Below are positions 1 to 13,117 of a DNA stretch of 64,000 bases, piece after piece (position 1 is the first letter of the stretch; each line of letters starts with the position of its first letter). The notes beneath the pieces are model-generated. The model was given only the letters and a program-made list of their open reading frames with translations. It did not search any database and had not been told where the DNA came from. The position numbers were made by a program, and so were the translations under genes. Source of the stretch: Spisula solida (taxonomy: Eukaryota; Mollusca; Bivalvia; Venerida; Mactridae); contig OX365951.1 in the NCBI GenBank assembly GCA_947247005.1, forward strand, positions 34,368,899 to 34,432,898, in the 5' to 3' direction.

Positions 1-299
1 TTATGCCTCAAACGACCTATATCTGTTTATCTGAAATTTCTGAGCTTGACGTTTGTAAACAATATAATCTACATTCTTTTCGTGAAGTACGTGGGTGTTC
101 GACAGTTAATTCAACTCCACTTATTAATTTGATTATGGGATGTGTTAGTATACAATGGACTAGTGTCTTTCCTTTTTAAAGTCTGTTTGGTAATGATAAA
201 TGTTTAATATATTAACATTTTACAGTAAAAATTTTAATGTAGAACACCAGGCGCATGCATTAGCCAATATAATAGTCATGTTACAAATATAACGGTATA
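1..299. other. AT-rich sequence, no feature seen
   Basis: Nothing recognisable as a gene, RNA or repeat was seen here. It leads into the first R1 repeat copy. Confidence 0.4.
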
Positions 300-1800
300 T
301 TTTCTAGCATCGTTTGTATTTATTAAATACTAGCCGCTATCCGGAATTAAATTTATTCACAATTTAATGCAACATGTAAATATTCTTACGACACATGTGA
401 TTGCATACATTCACAAACATTTTATGTAGACTGATGGGCCTTGCATTGTTCATCGCGCGAATCCAAATTGTAACAGTCGATACATGATGTTCGATTACAC
501 CCCTGTGTTCAGAGGTCGAAAACCATGTGAATTCTATACACAACAAAGAAAACAAATTTCTGAACATTTATTGAAAACTGATGAAACGTCGACCGGAAGT
601 CGGTATGACATAATCATACTGCTGCTAAGCCAATTGTGACCGACATCTAGTATTCAAAAAGCATAGGGAACGTATTGAAACATTATTAAATTGTGACTGC
701 TTTATTCATCATTATCGCAACATGCTACCAGGAAGTGTTTTCATCAAACTAGGTTTTATAACAGTTTTATTACAGTTTATAGCAGCCTTGTTGTTAAACG
801 TTGCCAATTATCAAATAACGTTAGAGGAAGCAATTAGACGTTTAAGTGTAGAAAATCACTTTCAATTGACAAATAATTGCTTGAAGCCATAAGTGTTTCT
901 TACAAGAGTTGAACAATAAATCATGCAGTGTTCGTGTAATGTCAGTCTGGTAGGTGCGAGAACTTCATTCAAGTCGGATATTATAACTGTTAGCATTGGT
1001 ATGTTGTCAACAATCATGCACGATAGAGGAAACTATGATACTGTAGATACGGATGTGGTGTCATGAATAGTGCAAGATAGAGGAAACTATGATACTGTAG
1101 ATACGGATGTGGTGTCATGAATAATGTACAATAGAGGAAACTGTGATACTGTAGATACGGATGTTTGTGTCATGAATAATGTACGCTTCGGAAAACAGTA
1201 GCATTGTAGAAAAGGGTATGATGCCATAAATCAAGTGAAGTTTGGAAACAGTAGTACTGTAGATCTATACGAAAATCATGTTATTTCTTAAATCTTTAAT
1301 GGAAACAGTACTTAATACTGTAGTACGGTAGATATGTGTATTGTGTTATAAATCATGGAGTATTGGGGAAACGGTAGTAATATTATTCTATATGTACATG
1401 GAGCAGATGCCTAATCCGACTTAACGGCCAGTTTATTGTTTTGGTCGTCATTCCCGGACGAGACAGCCTCGAGGCAGATTATCCAACATGAACAATGATG
1501 TTGTTAAAGGATATAACTGTCTGGAAATGGTGTACTAATGTCACTGAAGTAAGCAATTACCTTTCCGATGGAAATAGCAAGTCCAATATTGAGGCATCAT
1601 GCAAATATTAGATCTTTGATTTCACCAAGTTAAAATATTCAACATGTCTTATAAATACAAATTTGTGTGAGACATCAGTTTCAGTTTATCCAATAGTATG
1701 AACATTTATATCAATTGTGAAGTTATTTCTTTTGAAAGCTGAATTCAAACAGCGACGCTTAATCACAAAGGAAGTAATAGGCTTCGGTAATTTTAAGAAA
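300..1800 (+). repeat. Dispersed repeat module R1, copy a
   Basis: This stretch recurs at 5012-5800, 13118-13870 and 13900-15760. Shared landmarks are a block with GATGAAACGT (near 580), a block with ATTATCGCAACATGCTACC (near 713) and a block with CAGATGCCTAATCCGAC (near 1404, matched near 5311). The copies differ by many substitutions and small indels, so they are old. No long open frame is kept between copies. Its class is unknown; it could be part of a large non-autonomous element or a segmental duplication. Confidence 0.7.
1015..1190 (+). repeat. 54-bp tandem repeat inside R1a
   Basis: The string GATAGAGGAAACTATGATAC starts at 1022 and 1076, and a close variant follows near 1130, giving a 54-bp period and about three good units. 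Decayed units with the ACTGTAGAT core continue to about 1390. Copies b-d of R1 carry fewer units, so the array expanded in this copy. Confidence 0.75.
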
Positions 1801-2696
1801 AAATACTGAGTATAAGTATAAGTAGATTATGATTTGGGTTTTAGTTAGTTACTGTATGACTTTGTTTATGAAAGCTTGAAAGTGCTAGCTTTTTTTATCT
1901 CGTTTACAATAATTACTTTTTAATTGGTATTTGTGGCATATCGCGCTTTCAAGAGTTACACAATGTACAAATTCTACGATGAGGTTAGGTGTTGTAACTG
2001 TTATATAATTATATGATAAGGTCGTAAATTACAAAGTGGCATAGTTTAAACTGTCACTAATTGGTATATACCTTATGAGTAACATGAGTGATGGTTGTTT
2101 CTTCCCCTTTCGAAATACGATTAAAACTCATGTAAAACTATACACTCGCTACAAGTGATGATCATGATTTATTTAGCTGTGTGTACTGATGTTGTAATTC
2201 ATAGGTAAATTATAAACTTGATATAATATTATAAAACTATGTCTAGGTCTATATGATACATCAGCCGAATTGCCTTCATATTTACAGATGACTAATGAGT
2301 TACAATAATTAAATAATATTACGTCTGTGGTTTGATTAAACAGCCCCCTGCTGGCCTCGATCTCCATAATCATCTCAGTCTAAGGTAAAACTAAGCTAAA
2401 ATATTTCTACATATCTTTAGGTTGATGTAATACGTTTATTACGGTATAATTCAATAGCTAGTATTTCCGATGAGTCTCGAACTCAGACTCTGAACTTAAC
2501 AAAATCTTAACTTGAGCTGATATTTCTACTTATGATGCCTCAGGAGATCGTAGCCAGGTCTTTCATCTGAAGAGTATTAGTTTCATTCTTTGACTACTAG
2601 TAGGTTATATTTCTCGTCACCATGGTTCTATATTGCGTATATATTTTTTTCTTACATAGTTACCGCCTTAATGGTTGTAAAAAACTGTCATATATT
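1801..2696. other. AT-rich spacer, no feature seen
   Basis: No gene or recognised repeat was seen between R1a and the MITE that follows. Short open frames look like chance. Confidence 0.4.
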
Positions 2697-3275
2697 TGAG
2701 CCGTTCTCCAGGAAAACCGGGCTTAGTGACATTGTTTTAGTATTTATGTAATAAGGTTAGGAAAATCGTCTTAAATGACAAAAGAGTCATGCTCTTTGAT
2801 TTAAGCTTAAGTTCTTGGGTAATATAGAACTATGTCTGAGATTTTTTTTCTCATGAATCATGTTAAAATATCTTCTGCTGTTGCTATGGTGATCAATTTC
2901 TGAAGAGTATCCATATTGAGAAAACGAGGGGTTAGTGGTTATAAACAGTAACTACGGTTCTCTAAAAGCAAAAATTCACGATTTAGATATGTTTTATTAA
3001 AAAAGGAATATAATTCTAAAATGTGATTCAATTGTGAAAAGTTTACATCAAAAACTCATAAATAACTGGATTTATGAACTTCTTATAAACGTAACGTCGA
3101 ATTACGTTTGTGTGACGTTTGCGACGTCACTAACAAAGTAAGAGGTGGATGGTTAGTTTTAAAAGTCTGTAACTTTTTAATTTGGTGTTATGTTTTGCTT
3201 CAACTTTCAGAAACTGTACATAAAGGTATTGTTTTTCTAATGCTTAATTATCATGATTTCCTGGAGAACGGCTCA
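2697..3275. mobile_element. MITE-like TIR element, family M1, copy 1
   Basis: The element begins with TGAGCCGTTCTCCAGGAAA and ends with its inverted complement, giving terminal inverted repeats of about 19 bp over 579 bp. Its left half matches the right end of the element at 26421-27465 read in reverse. Its inner GACGTTTGCGACGTCAC block matches the element at 63196-63807 in reverse. No transposase frame is present, so it is non-autonomous. Target duplications cannot be fixed because the flanks are AT-rich and TATA-like. Confidence 0.8.
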
Positions 3276-3459
3276 TTTATATTAGTTTACATAGCTTGTC
3301 CTGTTTTACCTTGATGCTTCCAAATATCCCATTACATGTATATGCTAAATGATCAAGTGTGACCGCGTCGAGGTACGATGTATATGTAGATATGTTGATT
3401 ATGTGACGTATGCTGGTCTTTTGTATGAGTTCACTTTAGTGGCTTTCATGTTCAGCTCT
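3276..3459. other. Short spacer
   Basis: Sequence between the MITE and R2 copy a; no feature seen. Confidence 0.35.
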
Positions 3460-4975
3460 TCCGTTCAGTTTTGTTTTCACGGTCCGATATTTCATTACCA
3501 TTAATATATTTTACATACTTATTTGATTTACAATCATTATATACCAGATAACTAAAAAACAAGTCACAATTTATCACGTGTTCAAATTTATGTTTCGACT
3601 GTTTACACGTTTTTGTATAAAAAACTTCAAATCAAGATATATAACGGAATCAACATGTAATTTTATTGACGTTGTTTGGGAAAATGATGAATTTATTATC
3701 GTAGAGTTAGTTCAACTATCATATTTACGTAATCTAGTGATACGTCGTTGCCTATCTTAACATATGGTAACACGTATCAAAATTAGATACAGTTCCTGTA
3801 ACCTCCTGACCTACAATGTACGCACTATTCCGGGTTCATATTCACGTATGTATTGTAAATACGTTTGTTTGTAAATAGTGTTATGTATGCACAAGTCACT
3901 ATAACAAACGTAGTTTACTTACTTACTACACTTAACTTCAATTTACTTTGGTACCGACCCGAGTTCCGACTATTGACATACCTCGAGCCTCTAAGTATTC
4001 ATATTTAGATACGCGCGACCAGGTAACCGGCATATTTATGAGGAGCGTTAAATGTTGCTCATACATGAATATGTCAATTAATTTAGCATGCTTACCAGAC
4101 TTAAGTGTTTAATACATATTATAAGTACCAAATAATCCAATTTAGTTTTATTAACAAAATTATAAGGTGGAGCGTTTTTGTATTCAATTAATCCCAAATA
4201 CTAAGTGAACTCAAGTTTCCATTTTACATAATGTAATGAATAACTAAAGAAAGAAACTAAATGGGCAAAACAAACATAACACTAATGTAATGTTTTCCAT
4301 TTATGCAAACCCAAGAAGCCAAAAATATTTATCATGACAAGGGTAGAGAAAATTAATAGTTTATTCTATACCTCGAGGTAAAATGTTTGAACATATAAAA
4401 CTTAGCCGTAAGAGTTTTAATTTGTCATGTAATCCTATTGGCAATATTAAAGAAAACAGCACACTCTTAAGCCAAATTTCGATATTGTATGTTTGTTTCA
4501 AATCATCACCTAGATAGTGTGTTTGGGGAATAAAATGCAATTAAAGTAACTGGTATTAAAAATAACCGACTACCAAAACCAATTGTTTATTTCCTATTTT
4601 AGTTTTCTAATTCTGTTTGCTTACATACGATACACTCCTGATATATGATATAGGAAATAATCAATCGTTATAATGCAGATTGTACATGTAACCATAAGCC
4701 ATATAGAAACACTTGAATGTGATTAAAACCGCCGTATATTGGATTAAAAGTTATAACACACGGCAGTAGAACACAAATGTCATTAAACAAGAACATGCAC
4801 TATTACTATCACGTACAACCTACAAAACAACACTCAGCAGAAACAGTATATGTCGTTTTTCGGAAACACAGTAAATCACTCCAAATTCGCTAAAGGTACG
4901 AGAAAAATATTGAACCCAGTGAACAATATTTTTGTAATTTTCCGAATTCTTTGATAGCAATTAAGCTAACAATCC
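3460..4975 (+). repeat. Dispersed repeat module R2, copy a (short form)
   Basis: This stretch aligns with the start of R2b (from about 5905) and R2c (from about 20455). Shared landmarks are a GACTGTTTACACGTTTTTGTA block near 3598, a TTCAACTATCATATTTACG block near 3713 and an AATCCCAAATACTA block near 4190. It covers only the first 1.5 kb of the module and stops where R1b begins, so R1-R2 units lie head to tail here. A 50-codon frame shared by all three copies is listed separately. Confidence 0.75.
4365..4517 (+). other. Conserved 50-codon open frame in R2a
   Basis: A frame reading SIPRGKMFEHIKLSRKSFNL and onward is open for 50 codons and ends at a TAG. Copies b and c have a frame of exactly the same length, without stops or indels. 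It has no start codon at its 5' edge and no known domain. It may be an exon piece, a small protein or chance; copy-to-copy changes include both silent and replacement changes. Confidence 0.25.
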
Positions 4976-5011
4976 GCAGGAGGAACATATTGAATGTAGA
5001 GCTTCTGTCTA

Positions 5012-5800
5012 ATTAATTGTTAACAAACAAGCTACATTGCTTCAAAATATGATGTCTGAGTGCTGATAAGCCCAATCCCATTCTAATACTTCATCTGCAT
5101 TAACGCATCTGGATTAATTTTAATAGAAGACAACTTTCATAAGGTTTACTGAAAAATGATGAAACGTTGAATGGGAGTCGGTATGATGTAATCATGGTGC
5201 TGCTATGACATTGTTGACCGAAATCTGATGATTTGATTTTAATATATTTACAATTCATACGATTTGTTGAAACACAAACGACCAATACTAGTATTCACAA
5301 AGCGACGGAGCAGATGCCTAATCCGACCTACCGGCCAGTTTATTGTTTTGGTCGTCATTCTCGGACGAGACAGTCTCGAGGCAGATTATCCAACATGAAC
5401 CATGGTGTTGTTAAATGATATAATTGTCTGGAATTGGTGTACTAATGTCAATGAAATAAGCAATTACCTTCACGATGGAAATAGCAAGTCCACTATTGTG
5501 GCATCATGCAAATAAATTACATCATTGATTTTACTAAGTTAAATTATTCAGAATGTCTTATAAATTCGTGAGAGAACCTAATAGAGATAGTACTAGTTTA
5601 AGATTTATTGCATTTCAAAATGAAACACGGTCATTTATCTCCATAGACATCAGTTTCAGTTTATCCAATAGTACGAACATTTATATGTATTGTGAAGTTG
5701 TTTCTTTCGAAATCGGAATTAAAATAGCGACGCTTATGCACCATACTGAATACACATGCACGCATTGTATTCTAAATTTATGAAGGGTTGGCGTTACCAA
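5012..5800 (+). repeat. Dispersed repeat module R1, copy b
   Basis: The first part (5012-5220) matches 13118-13320 closely, and 5308-5760 matches 1401-1760. It is shorter than copy a because the middle part with the 54-bp repeat is missing. A 76-codon frame at 5553-5783 is not kept in copy a, so I do not call it a gene. Confidence 0.7.
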
Positions 5801-6769
5801 TTTAAGATAGGACATGGATTGTGATTTTATAAGACGGAGGTATACCCTTCGGTTGCATTTAATACTTCATCCCTATAATACTCATAACTGGGGATATACT
5901 GCAAGTGGTAATCTGTTTACACTTTTTTGTATAAAGAAGTTTCATATCAAGATATATAATGGGATAAACAAGTCATTTTATTGACGTTGTTTGGACAAAA
6001 TGATACATTTATTATCACAGAGTTAATTCAACTATCATATTTACGTAATGCTAGTGATACGACGGTGCCTATCTTAACATATAGTCAAACGTATCAAAAG
6101 ATAGATTGTAGTTCCTGTAACCTGACCTACAATGTACTCAATATTCCGGGTTCATATTCACGTATGATTTGTAAATACATTTGTTTGTAAATAATACTAT
6201 GTATACACACGTCACTATAACTTAAGTACTTTACTTACCTACTTACTCCACTTAACTTTACTTTACTTTACTTTACCTACCCGAGTTCCGACTTTGGGCA
6301 TTTCAAGAGCCTCTAAGTATTCATGTTTAGATACGCGCGGCATGGTAACCCACATATATTTATGAAGAACGTTTAGTGTTGATCATATATGCCGAGACAT
6401 TTGGTAAAAATGAATCAGGTTTTAGTTTGAAAACGCGTGTAAAAAACCTAAATTGCTCAAGCATAGTCAGCTGTTTGATTAGTCAATATTTTAGCAAGCT
6501 TACCAGTCTTAAGTGTTAAATACATATTATTCAAGTACGAAATAATCCAATTAGGTTTCAGTAACAAATTTATAAGGAATAGCGTTTTTACAGTCTCTTA
6601 GTGCATTTTTGTATTTAATTAATCCCAAATACTACGTGAACTCAAGTTTCCATTTTACATAATTTAATGAATAACAAAAAGAAAGAAACTTAATGGGCAA
6701 AAACAAACATTATACTATTGTAACATTTTCCATTTTAAGCAAACCAAAGAAGCCAAGAAAAACGTTTAT

Positions 6770-6922
6770 TCTGTACCTCGAGGTAAATTGTTTAAAGATA
6801 TAAAACTTTGCCGTAAGAGTTTTAATTTGTCATCTAATCCCATTGGCAATATAAAGGAAAACAGCACGTTCTTAAGTCAAATTTCGATATTGTATATTTG
6901 TTTAAAAACGTCACTTAGATAG
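6770..6922 (+). other. Conserved 50-codon open frame in R2b
   Basis: Same frame, same length and same stop position as 4365-4517 and 21449-21601, with no indel among the three. It starts SVPRGKLFKDIKLCRKSFNL and has no start codon at the edge. No function can be assigned. Confidence 0.25.
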
Positions 6923-8916
6923 TGTGTTTGGGAATTAAAATGTAATTAAAGCAACTGGTATTACAAATTACCGATTTCCAAAAATGATTGTTTATTTCTA
7001 ATTTTCCATGTTAATATATTAATTATGTTTGCTTACATAATATACACACCTGATATATGTAATAGGGAATAATAAATCGTTATAATAAATCATTATAATT
7101 TAGATAGTAACCTTAAGCCATAATGAAACACTTAAATGTAATTAAAACCGCTGTCTATTGGAGTGAATGTTATAACACACGCCAGTAGAGCGCAAAGGTA
7201 AATACACAAGAACATGCACTATAAAACAATATCACAGAGACGAACACACACCTCAAGGACAACCTACAAAACAACACACAGCAGAAACAAAATAATTATG
7301 CCGTTTTTGAAAAAATTGTAAATGACCCTATTATCGCTAAAGAGTACAAGCAAAAATCATCGTGAAAATATATTCTTAATTTTCCTTATGTTTTTTTAGC
7401 AATATCGCCAGTGCAAAAATGTCCCCGTATGCTTAAACAATATTTGGGATGCAAACTGATCCAGTTTGAAACATCTTGCACAGCTAGTTCACAAGTACTT
7501 GTCTTACATAATAATAATATTGTTAAGGCTTCTCTGTTGCTATTCCTGTTTCCTACAGACAATGTTTAGAAACAAACGACAGAAATGTACGAGTATTTTT
7601 TTGAAGGTTCGTCGTGGGTGTGTTCATATCGGCAAATAATGAACGATAAAACTGTTGAAGATTGTGAGTGAGGATAGCAATATAAATAAATGAATTTATT
7701 CAGGAAATATTTCAACGTTTGCGCATAAAACCTTGTTTATAATTCGCCAGTACATTTGTACTAATTAGTAATAATTACTTGTAATGGAGTTTTAATGCAA
7801 TGTAAACGTGATGAACTGCACACAACACAATGAGTTAATTAGACAGTTCGGGGAAGGTGTTGGCGGAGTTTGTATTAGCACCCGTGATCCTTTTTGTCAC
7901 CTCCACATCAACACGAGTGTTCACACTGTTCCAGAAGTATGTAATCAACAAATATCCGTCACTGAGTATAACTAATAAATTTCACTATCAAATATGAAAC
8001 ATATAATCAGAAGAATTATAATTGATGAACGCACTTGAGTTACCTTAACTCTCCTATCGGGGTCACCATTGACTACATTGTATAGAGTCGTTCCGTGGAA
8101 CCGTTCTCACATTATCAATGGTAGCCGTTGATTGCATTTATACGGCTCTTAGAACATTACTGATGTTATTGATCAAACAAAAAGAGTTTCCTAATGGCAA
8201 TAACAACAGAAACAAAAGTATATATATAATATCATAAAAAGTAAAATAATAGCGAACTTCGCGACAAGGGTTAGACTCTTCCAAAACACAAATACAGCGA
8301 CTGACACATCCGTATATTTGTGGAAAATATTTACTTAAGTACATGTACATTCAAATCATACGGTATGTAATGCAGTGTTGTAGAATTATAGGCAACATCG
8401 AGTGAAGCAAGCAATTCAGAACAGATGCGTGCTTTAATCACAATGAGGGCAAGGTGCATTCAGGTTGTTTGGTTCATACGTTGTAACAATAAATGCAATA
8501 CGTGTAGAACGCAGTCTGGTTGATGATATTATCAAACAAAAGCACTTCCGAAACTGTCTTATAGTTTATTATATAGTACGTAAATTGTGTACGTACACGT
8601 ATATATAGCATGGTTTACCGTATGCAAGTACAGCATTTTTACCCAAATGGTACTCCATAGATATAGTAATGGACACTGGGTAAAACGTGTTGTTATCGTT
8701 TAACATTAATTTTTGGTATATTCATGTTTTATAAAAATGAAACTTGAGCTATATATTCTGTTCCGTCCTATTCTGTCCTGTCCTGCAAATATCATTTGTT
8801 ACTGTTACCTGTTATTACGCATGCTCTCACCTATGCCAAATAGTACGCCACTAATATAGTGTTCCAAAAAGCCGTTGCTGACTCTTACAATTGCAGGTTA
8901 CGCCGGTTACGTAACA

Positions 8917-9908
8917 AACAGTGTGTTCCAAAAACGAGGACCTAGGTTAAACATCAATAACACATTGTCAATATTGCAAACATCAAGTAATAAACACTGT
9001 TCAATATACCTGCTTTATATTTGTGATTATTTGGTGCAATACCCCGAGTTACCACCCTTGTTTTCAATCACGTGTATTACAATATAAGCATACAATAACA
9101 AAGGAATTTCAGCAAGTTCATAGAGATAGATATACATGCCGACCCTAAATGACATCTCAGATGTCCAACAGTCAATGATAATGAGTCTGCATAGAACACT
9201 TATGTTCACCACGTATGACAAACATATTCACTATAGAGCCCATGTCCAAACTATATCTAGGTCACTTGCCCATATGTATAAGGTCAAATATCAGTACTCT
9301 CTTGCGAACGTATCCTGTTGTTGCTGCTGATTTGTTGTAATAAGTGGTTTCTGCTTTCTTATAAATGCTGACACACTAAATGACTCTGATATATATCTAA
9401 TAACTATTGGTTTGGTTAAAGTTCACCTTAATCCCTTTTGGTTCTTACTAAGCTTTATTCTTGATTTTTCTCAATAATAATGAACTACTATTTATATTTT
9501 GCTACATGGGACTGTTAATGAATATTTTGAAGGTTACATGCTTTTCTTTTATTACGCAAACTCACCACTTCCTTACAGCTTTTATTTTGTTATTGCGAAA
9601 CGATTCAATTTTCACAAGATTTCATCATTTCTGTGACCTTAAAACCTTGTTTTCCCAAAATGAATGCTCAGACAAAAATGTTATATCAAAATATGAGATT
9701 TTCCTCGTAAGTCGGCACAATAATAGGAAATGACACCATAGGCAAAATCATGACGTCACATCCTGTTTTCAAGCAAATCATAATAATACGTACCTATTTA
9801 AGCATTATAGATCACTTTTGCATAATCTCACAAAAGAACAGCCACATTCATTGAAAATTGAATAAGTTTTGAGGGTTTTAGGTAGATCCCCATGTTTTGA
9901 CACCCTGT
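8917..9908. mobile_element. TIR-like insertion inside R2b
   Basis: The left end reads ACAGTGTGTTCCAAAAACGA and the reverse complement of the right end reads ACAGGGTGTCAAAACATGGG, an imperfect inverted pair. R2c has no counterpart of this stretch and joins the two flanks directly. A 90-codon frame at 9461-9733 inside it resembles no family I know. Boundaries are uncertain because the flank TACGCCGGTTACGTAACA is itself duplicated at 8899 and 10192. Confidence 0.45.
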
Positions 9909-10209
9909 ATATCAATCATATAAATAGAGGATATTACATGAGTGTCTTTCCAAATAGCTACGTATTTTTCACTATAATAAACGCGCAACTTTGACGACGT
10001 CGCCTATCCTTTGAATGACGTCGCGTGATGGCTTTATTACACTAGTGTATTATCAAAAATAAATAATGATTTTATTACGCTACCGCGACGTCAAACATGT
10101 GATAAACAGCTATATCTTACTGAGAATTTAGATTTTTCAGATTACCATACGCGTGATATGGAAGCGTGTGTTACGCCAAGTTACACCAAGGTACGCCGGT
10201 TACGTAACA
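9909..10209 (+). repeat. Duplicated target flank and AT-rich units in R2b
   Basis: The 18-bp string TACGCCGGTTACGTAACA occurs at 8899-8916 and 10192-10209. A block containing CTATATCTTACT and ending GCGTGTG occurs at about 10108-10170 and again at about 10233-10300. This looks like a local tandem duplication, one copy of which took the insertion at 8917-9908. Confidence 0.5.
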
Positions 10210-11194
10210 TACATGTATATCAATCATAAAAACTATAAAAAAGCTATATCTTACTACCACTAACATTTTAGATTCTTTAGATTATAATTCGCGTGATAAA
10301 AAAGCGTGTGAATGTCCACATCGAAATACGACTACCGCAACAGTGTCAATGATAGTTAAGCCTGCATGCTAACTACACAGATATGTCAGACAGGTTTATT
10401 CGAAACGAAAACAACTCTGGGCGCAATGATCCCATGTTAAACACTTGTTAACGCTCAATGTTGATCATATCAAAATCTGAAATTTATGCATTATTTGTTC
10501 AACGGGCTTAAATATATATTTGGTACCTACTACTACGGATTGCACAACACTAAAGCATTTATCGCGAATGTTGTGGAGAGAGAAAACAACATTACAACTA
10601 TGGGCATGCTTCAATTTTTAATTACGTAGTATAAGCTATTTGCTAATAAACTGGTCAACTATTAAGATACTTAAAGCTATACCATGCCCATCTAGTTATT
10701 GACTTCTGCATCGATGCCGGCCTTGCTTCTCGCTGTATCAAACATGACGCCATATGCCACGTGCTAAGATTACACTCCAGGTATAATTGGCTTGATTTTT
10801 ACATTATTAGGTGTTGCTAAATGTGGCATGTAAAGCGTTACTTTCGTAACTTCTGCATTTCACAGTGACTTAGTTTTATGATTTAACCTTACATATGTTG
10901 TTTAAATCTAACCTCATTTTAACAACAACAACAGAACAGGAGATTGCGCTTTCAATTTGAGCTCATGTTTTGTATTACATTTATTGGTACAATCAATAAT
11001 ACGACAATGATACCAGGAAGAAGCAAATGGCTATCGGGCAAGTATTTGTTTGTTATTATTGGTTATTACGTTAGTATGTCGAATATGCGAATAAAGCGTG
11101 ATAATTAAACAAAATTAATATACTAATCCATGTTCAATGTATAATGTATTTATCTTACAGATAAAAGTTACCAATATTTAAATAATATAAGTCT

Positions 11195-11420
11195 TTAACA
11201 ATATTAACAACTATTATGTTGTTTTGTTTTTAATATTCAATGTCTAAATAGTTGATGCCGACTTCCAATTCGGTGCCAAAGAACGTTACAATAGCCCGCC
11301 GATAGCACGTCTTTTGAATATTACTCAAGCTAACAAAGTGTCGACCGATCTACTTATGGTGTTTTCGTACACATTGATAGCTGAAATCCGGGGCATGAAC
11401 TAAACAGCGACAAAATCCTA
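11195..11420 (+). repeat. Dispersed repeat R3, copy a
   Basis: It aligns with 32555-32770 through landmarks GTTGATGCCGA, CGTTACAA, GCTAACAAAGTG and CCGATCTACTTAT. It follows R2b directly. Its class is unknown. Confidence 0.6.
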
Positions 11421-11434
11421 CTTCCATATGTCAA

Positions 11435-11600
11435 TTTGACCCAAAAAAGTGCATGCAACATTAGTCTTGCAGCAACTCAAACTAAATAAAAACATCAATT
11501 TATATCATTAGGCAAACTTTATTTTATCAAATGTGTATCTATTTATAAGCGGGAGTAGTCGTGAAATACATAAATAACATAATACAAAATCCTTAAGGAA
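11435..11600 (+). repeat. Dispersed repeat R4, copy a (weak)
   Basis: Patchy similarity to 39160-39290, starting from ATTAGTCTTGCAG against ATTAGTCTCGCAG. The copies are strongly diverged. Confidence 0.35.
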
Positions 11601-13117
11601 ACCGGGAAACAGTGTTGCTATACTATTGCGATCCAGATACGTTCCTATAACCCATGTGTATGTGTATTTCGTAACTGTTTAATTTCACTTTTGCTTGCGC
11701 ATTGTTGTGGTTGTTCTTGTGACTTGTAACTGTTATTGTTCGTACAATCTATTTTGTCCCGTTTTTGTTCTACTCGGTGCGATTTTGGGGCTTTTATCTT
11801 TTTACATAAAATAATTACACAATATAAATTGTATTGAAATACGAGTAGTTTATTGTATTATTGTATCATCATTTTCAGCGTAGCTGTATAGCTTGAAATT
11901 ATACCTACTTAACAACCAATGAACTTTTTATAAATATCTTGGAGGTGAATGAAATGCCAAAAACATGATTGAATAGAATATTGTATTCTTTTCACAAAAA
12001 GTTAGGCCCGATTATAAATTATTGCATTTTTATCTGGAGCTAAACTTGTGGCACCATTCTCGCCTGTTTGTTGTACCATAGCTTTAGGCATGCAGTGTAC
12101 TCATGAGCAAGAATGTTGAACTATATGCGACGTCTAACTATACCAGTCAAAAGTTCCCTAGCAGGTATTCACAACTACGTCATCAATATAGTCTGCTATA
12201 CAGGTTATCTGTAGGTCGGTCAAGCAATGTAAACAAGGGCTGTATTCAGCGTTTAAAGTATTATTGTTTTGAGTTGGTTTTAAACTTCTAAACACAAAAT
12301 AAAATGCAAATTACATCAGTTTCTTGGAAAAAATGTGTGATCACATGAATACTTTGATACTGAATAGATTAATACTATTTTGTATCTTGTAAAAAAGCAT
12401 GAACGTAACTGATAACAGATAAACTTAGGGCGTGCACATTAGGTTATTAATGAGAAGAATACAATAACGTGATAATGCATGTTTCTCGGGTAAACTCCAC
12501 AAATGTCATGGACCATTCTTAGTTTCGTATATTAAGTGTGCAGTCAATTTAATTGTGATAGCATATTTTATAATTTTATAACAGTATGTTGTAATGTTAA
12601 TATGTTCATTTCAAGTACAAAGGGTAGTTTTATAAGATTATACAGGTGTACAAAATTTATGGAATGATTCTAACAAGGTAGGCCAAAACCTCTCGGCTCG
12701 GCCGTATGTGTGGTAGACAAACCTTTAGCTAATCCATTTTGTTTTAATATGCGCATCTTCAATTTTCCAGTATCCCACATTAACTGTTGCAATATATTAT
12801 ATAATAACGGGAACTGTCTACAATGATACAGACATGTACAGCGTTTCGTTTACGAATAGCATATTGGTATATATAAACCAATTAAAACTATTTACGTTCG
12901 CAAATGTATTGGAAAAAACATAATGTAACAATCGCAGTCTGTCATTTAACTCAACGCTGTATATCATTTTTAAAGATATTTCTTGTTATTACATGGCTTT
13001 AATGCACACTCGCCAAGTCAAACAGGATAGACATACTACTCCAATCCTGTAAAGGGTCACCATTTATTTGCAACTTGACAAAACATAAGGTTTCATATGA
13101 ACAAGTGTAAACTAAAA
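11601..13117. other. AT-rich stretch, no feature seen
   Basis: No gene, RNA or clear repeat was recognised. A 62-codon frame at 12103-12291 has nothing to support it. Confidence 0.4.

Larger units (their letters stand above)
5905..11200 (+). repeat. Dispersed repeat module R2, copy b (long form)
   Basis: This is the longest copy of R2 together with 20455-25350. Aligned blocks include 7482-7740 with 21855-22120, 8236-8355 with 23891-24000, 8378-8870 with 24020-24500 and 10740-11045 with 24790-25115. About 1.3 kb between 8917 and 10190 is absent from copy c. Frames in the two copies are not maintained, apart from the 50-codon frame at 6770-6922. The element type is unknown. Confidence 0.75.
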
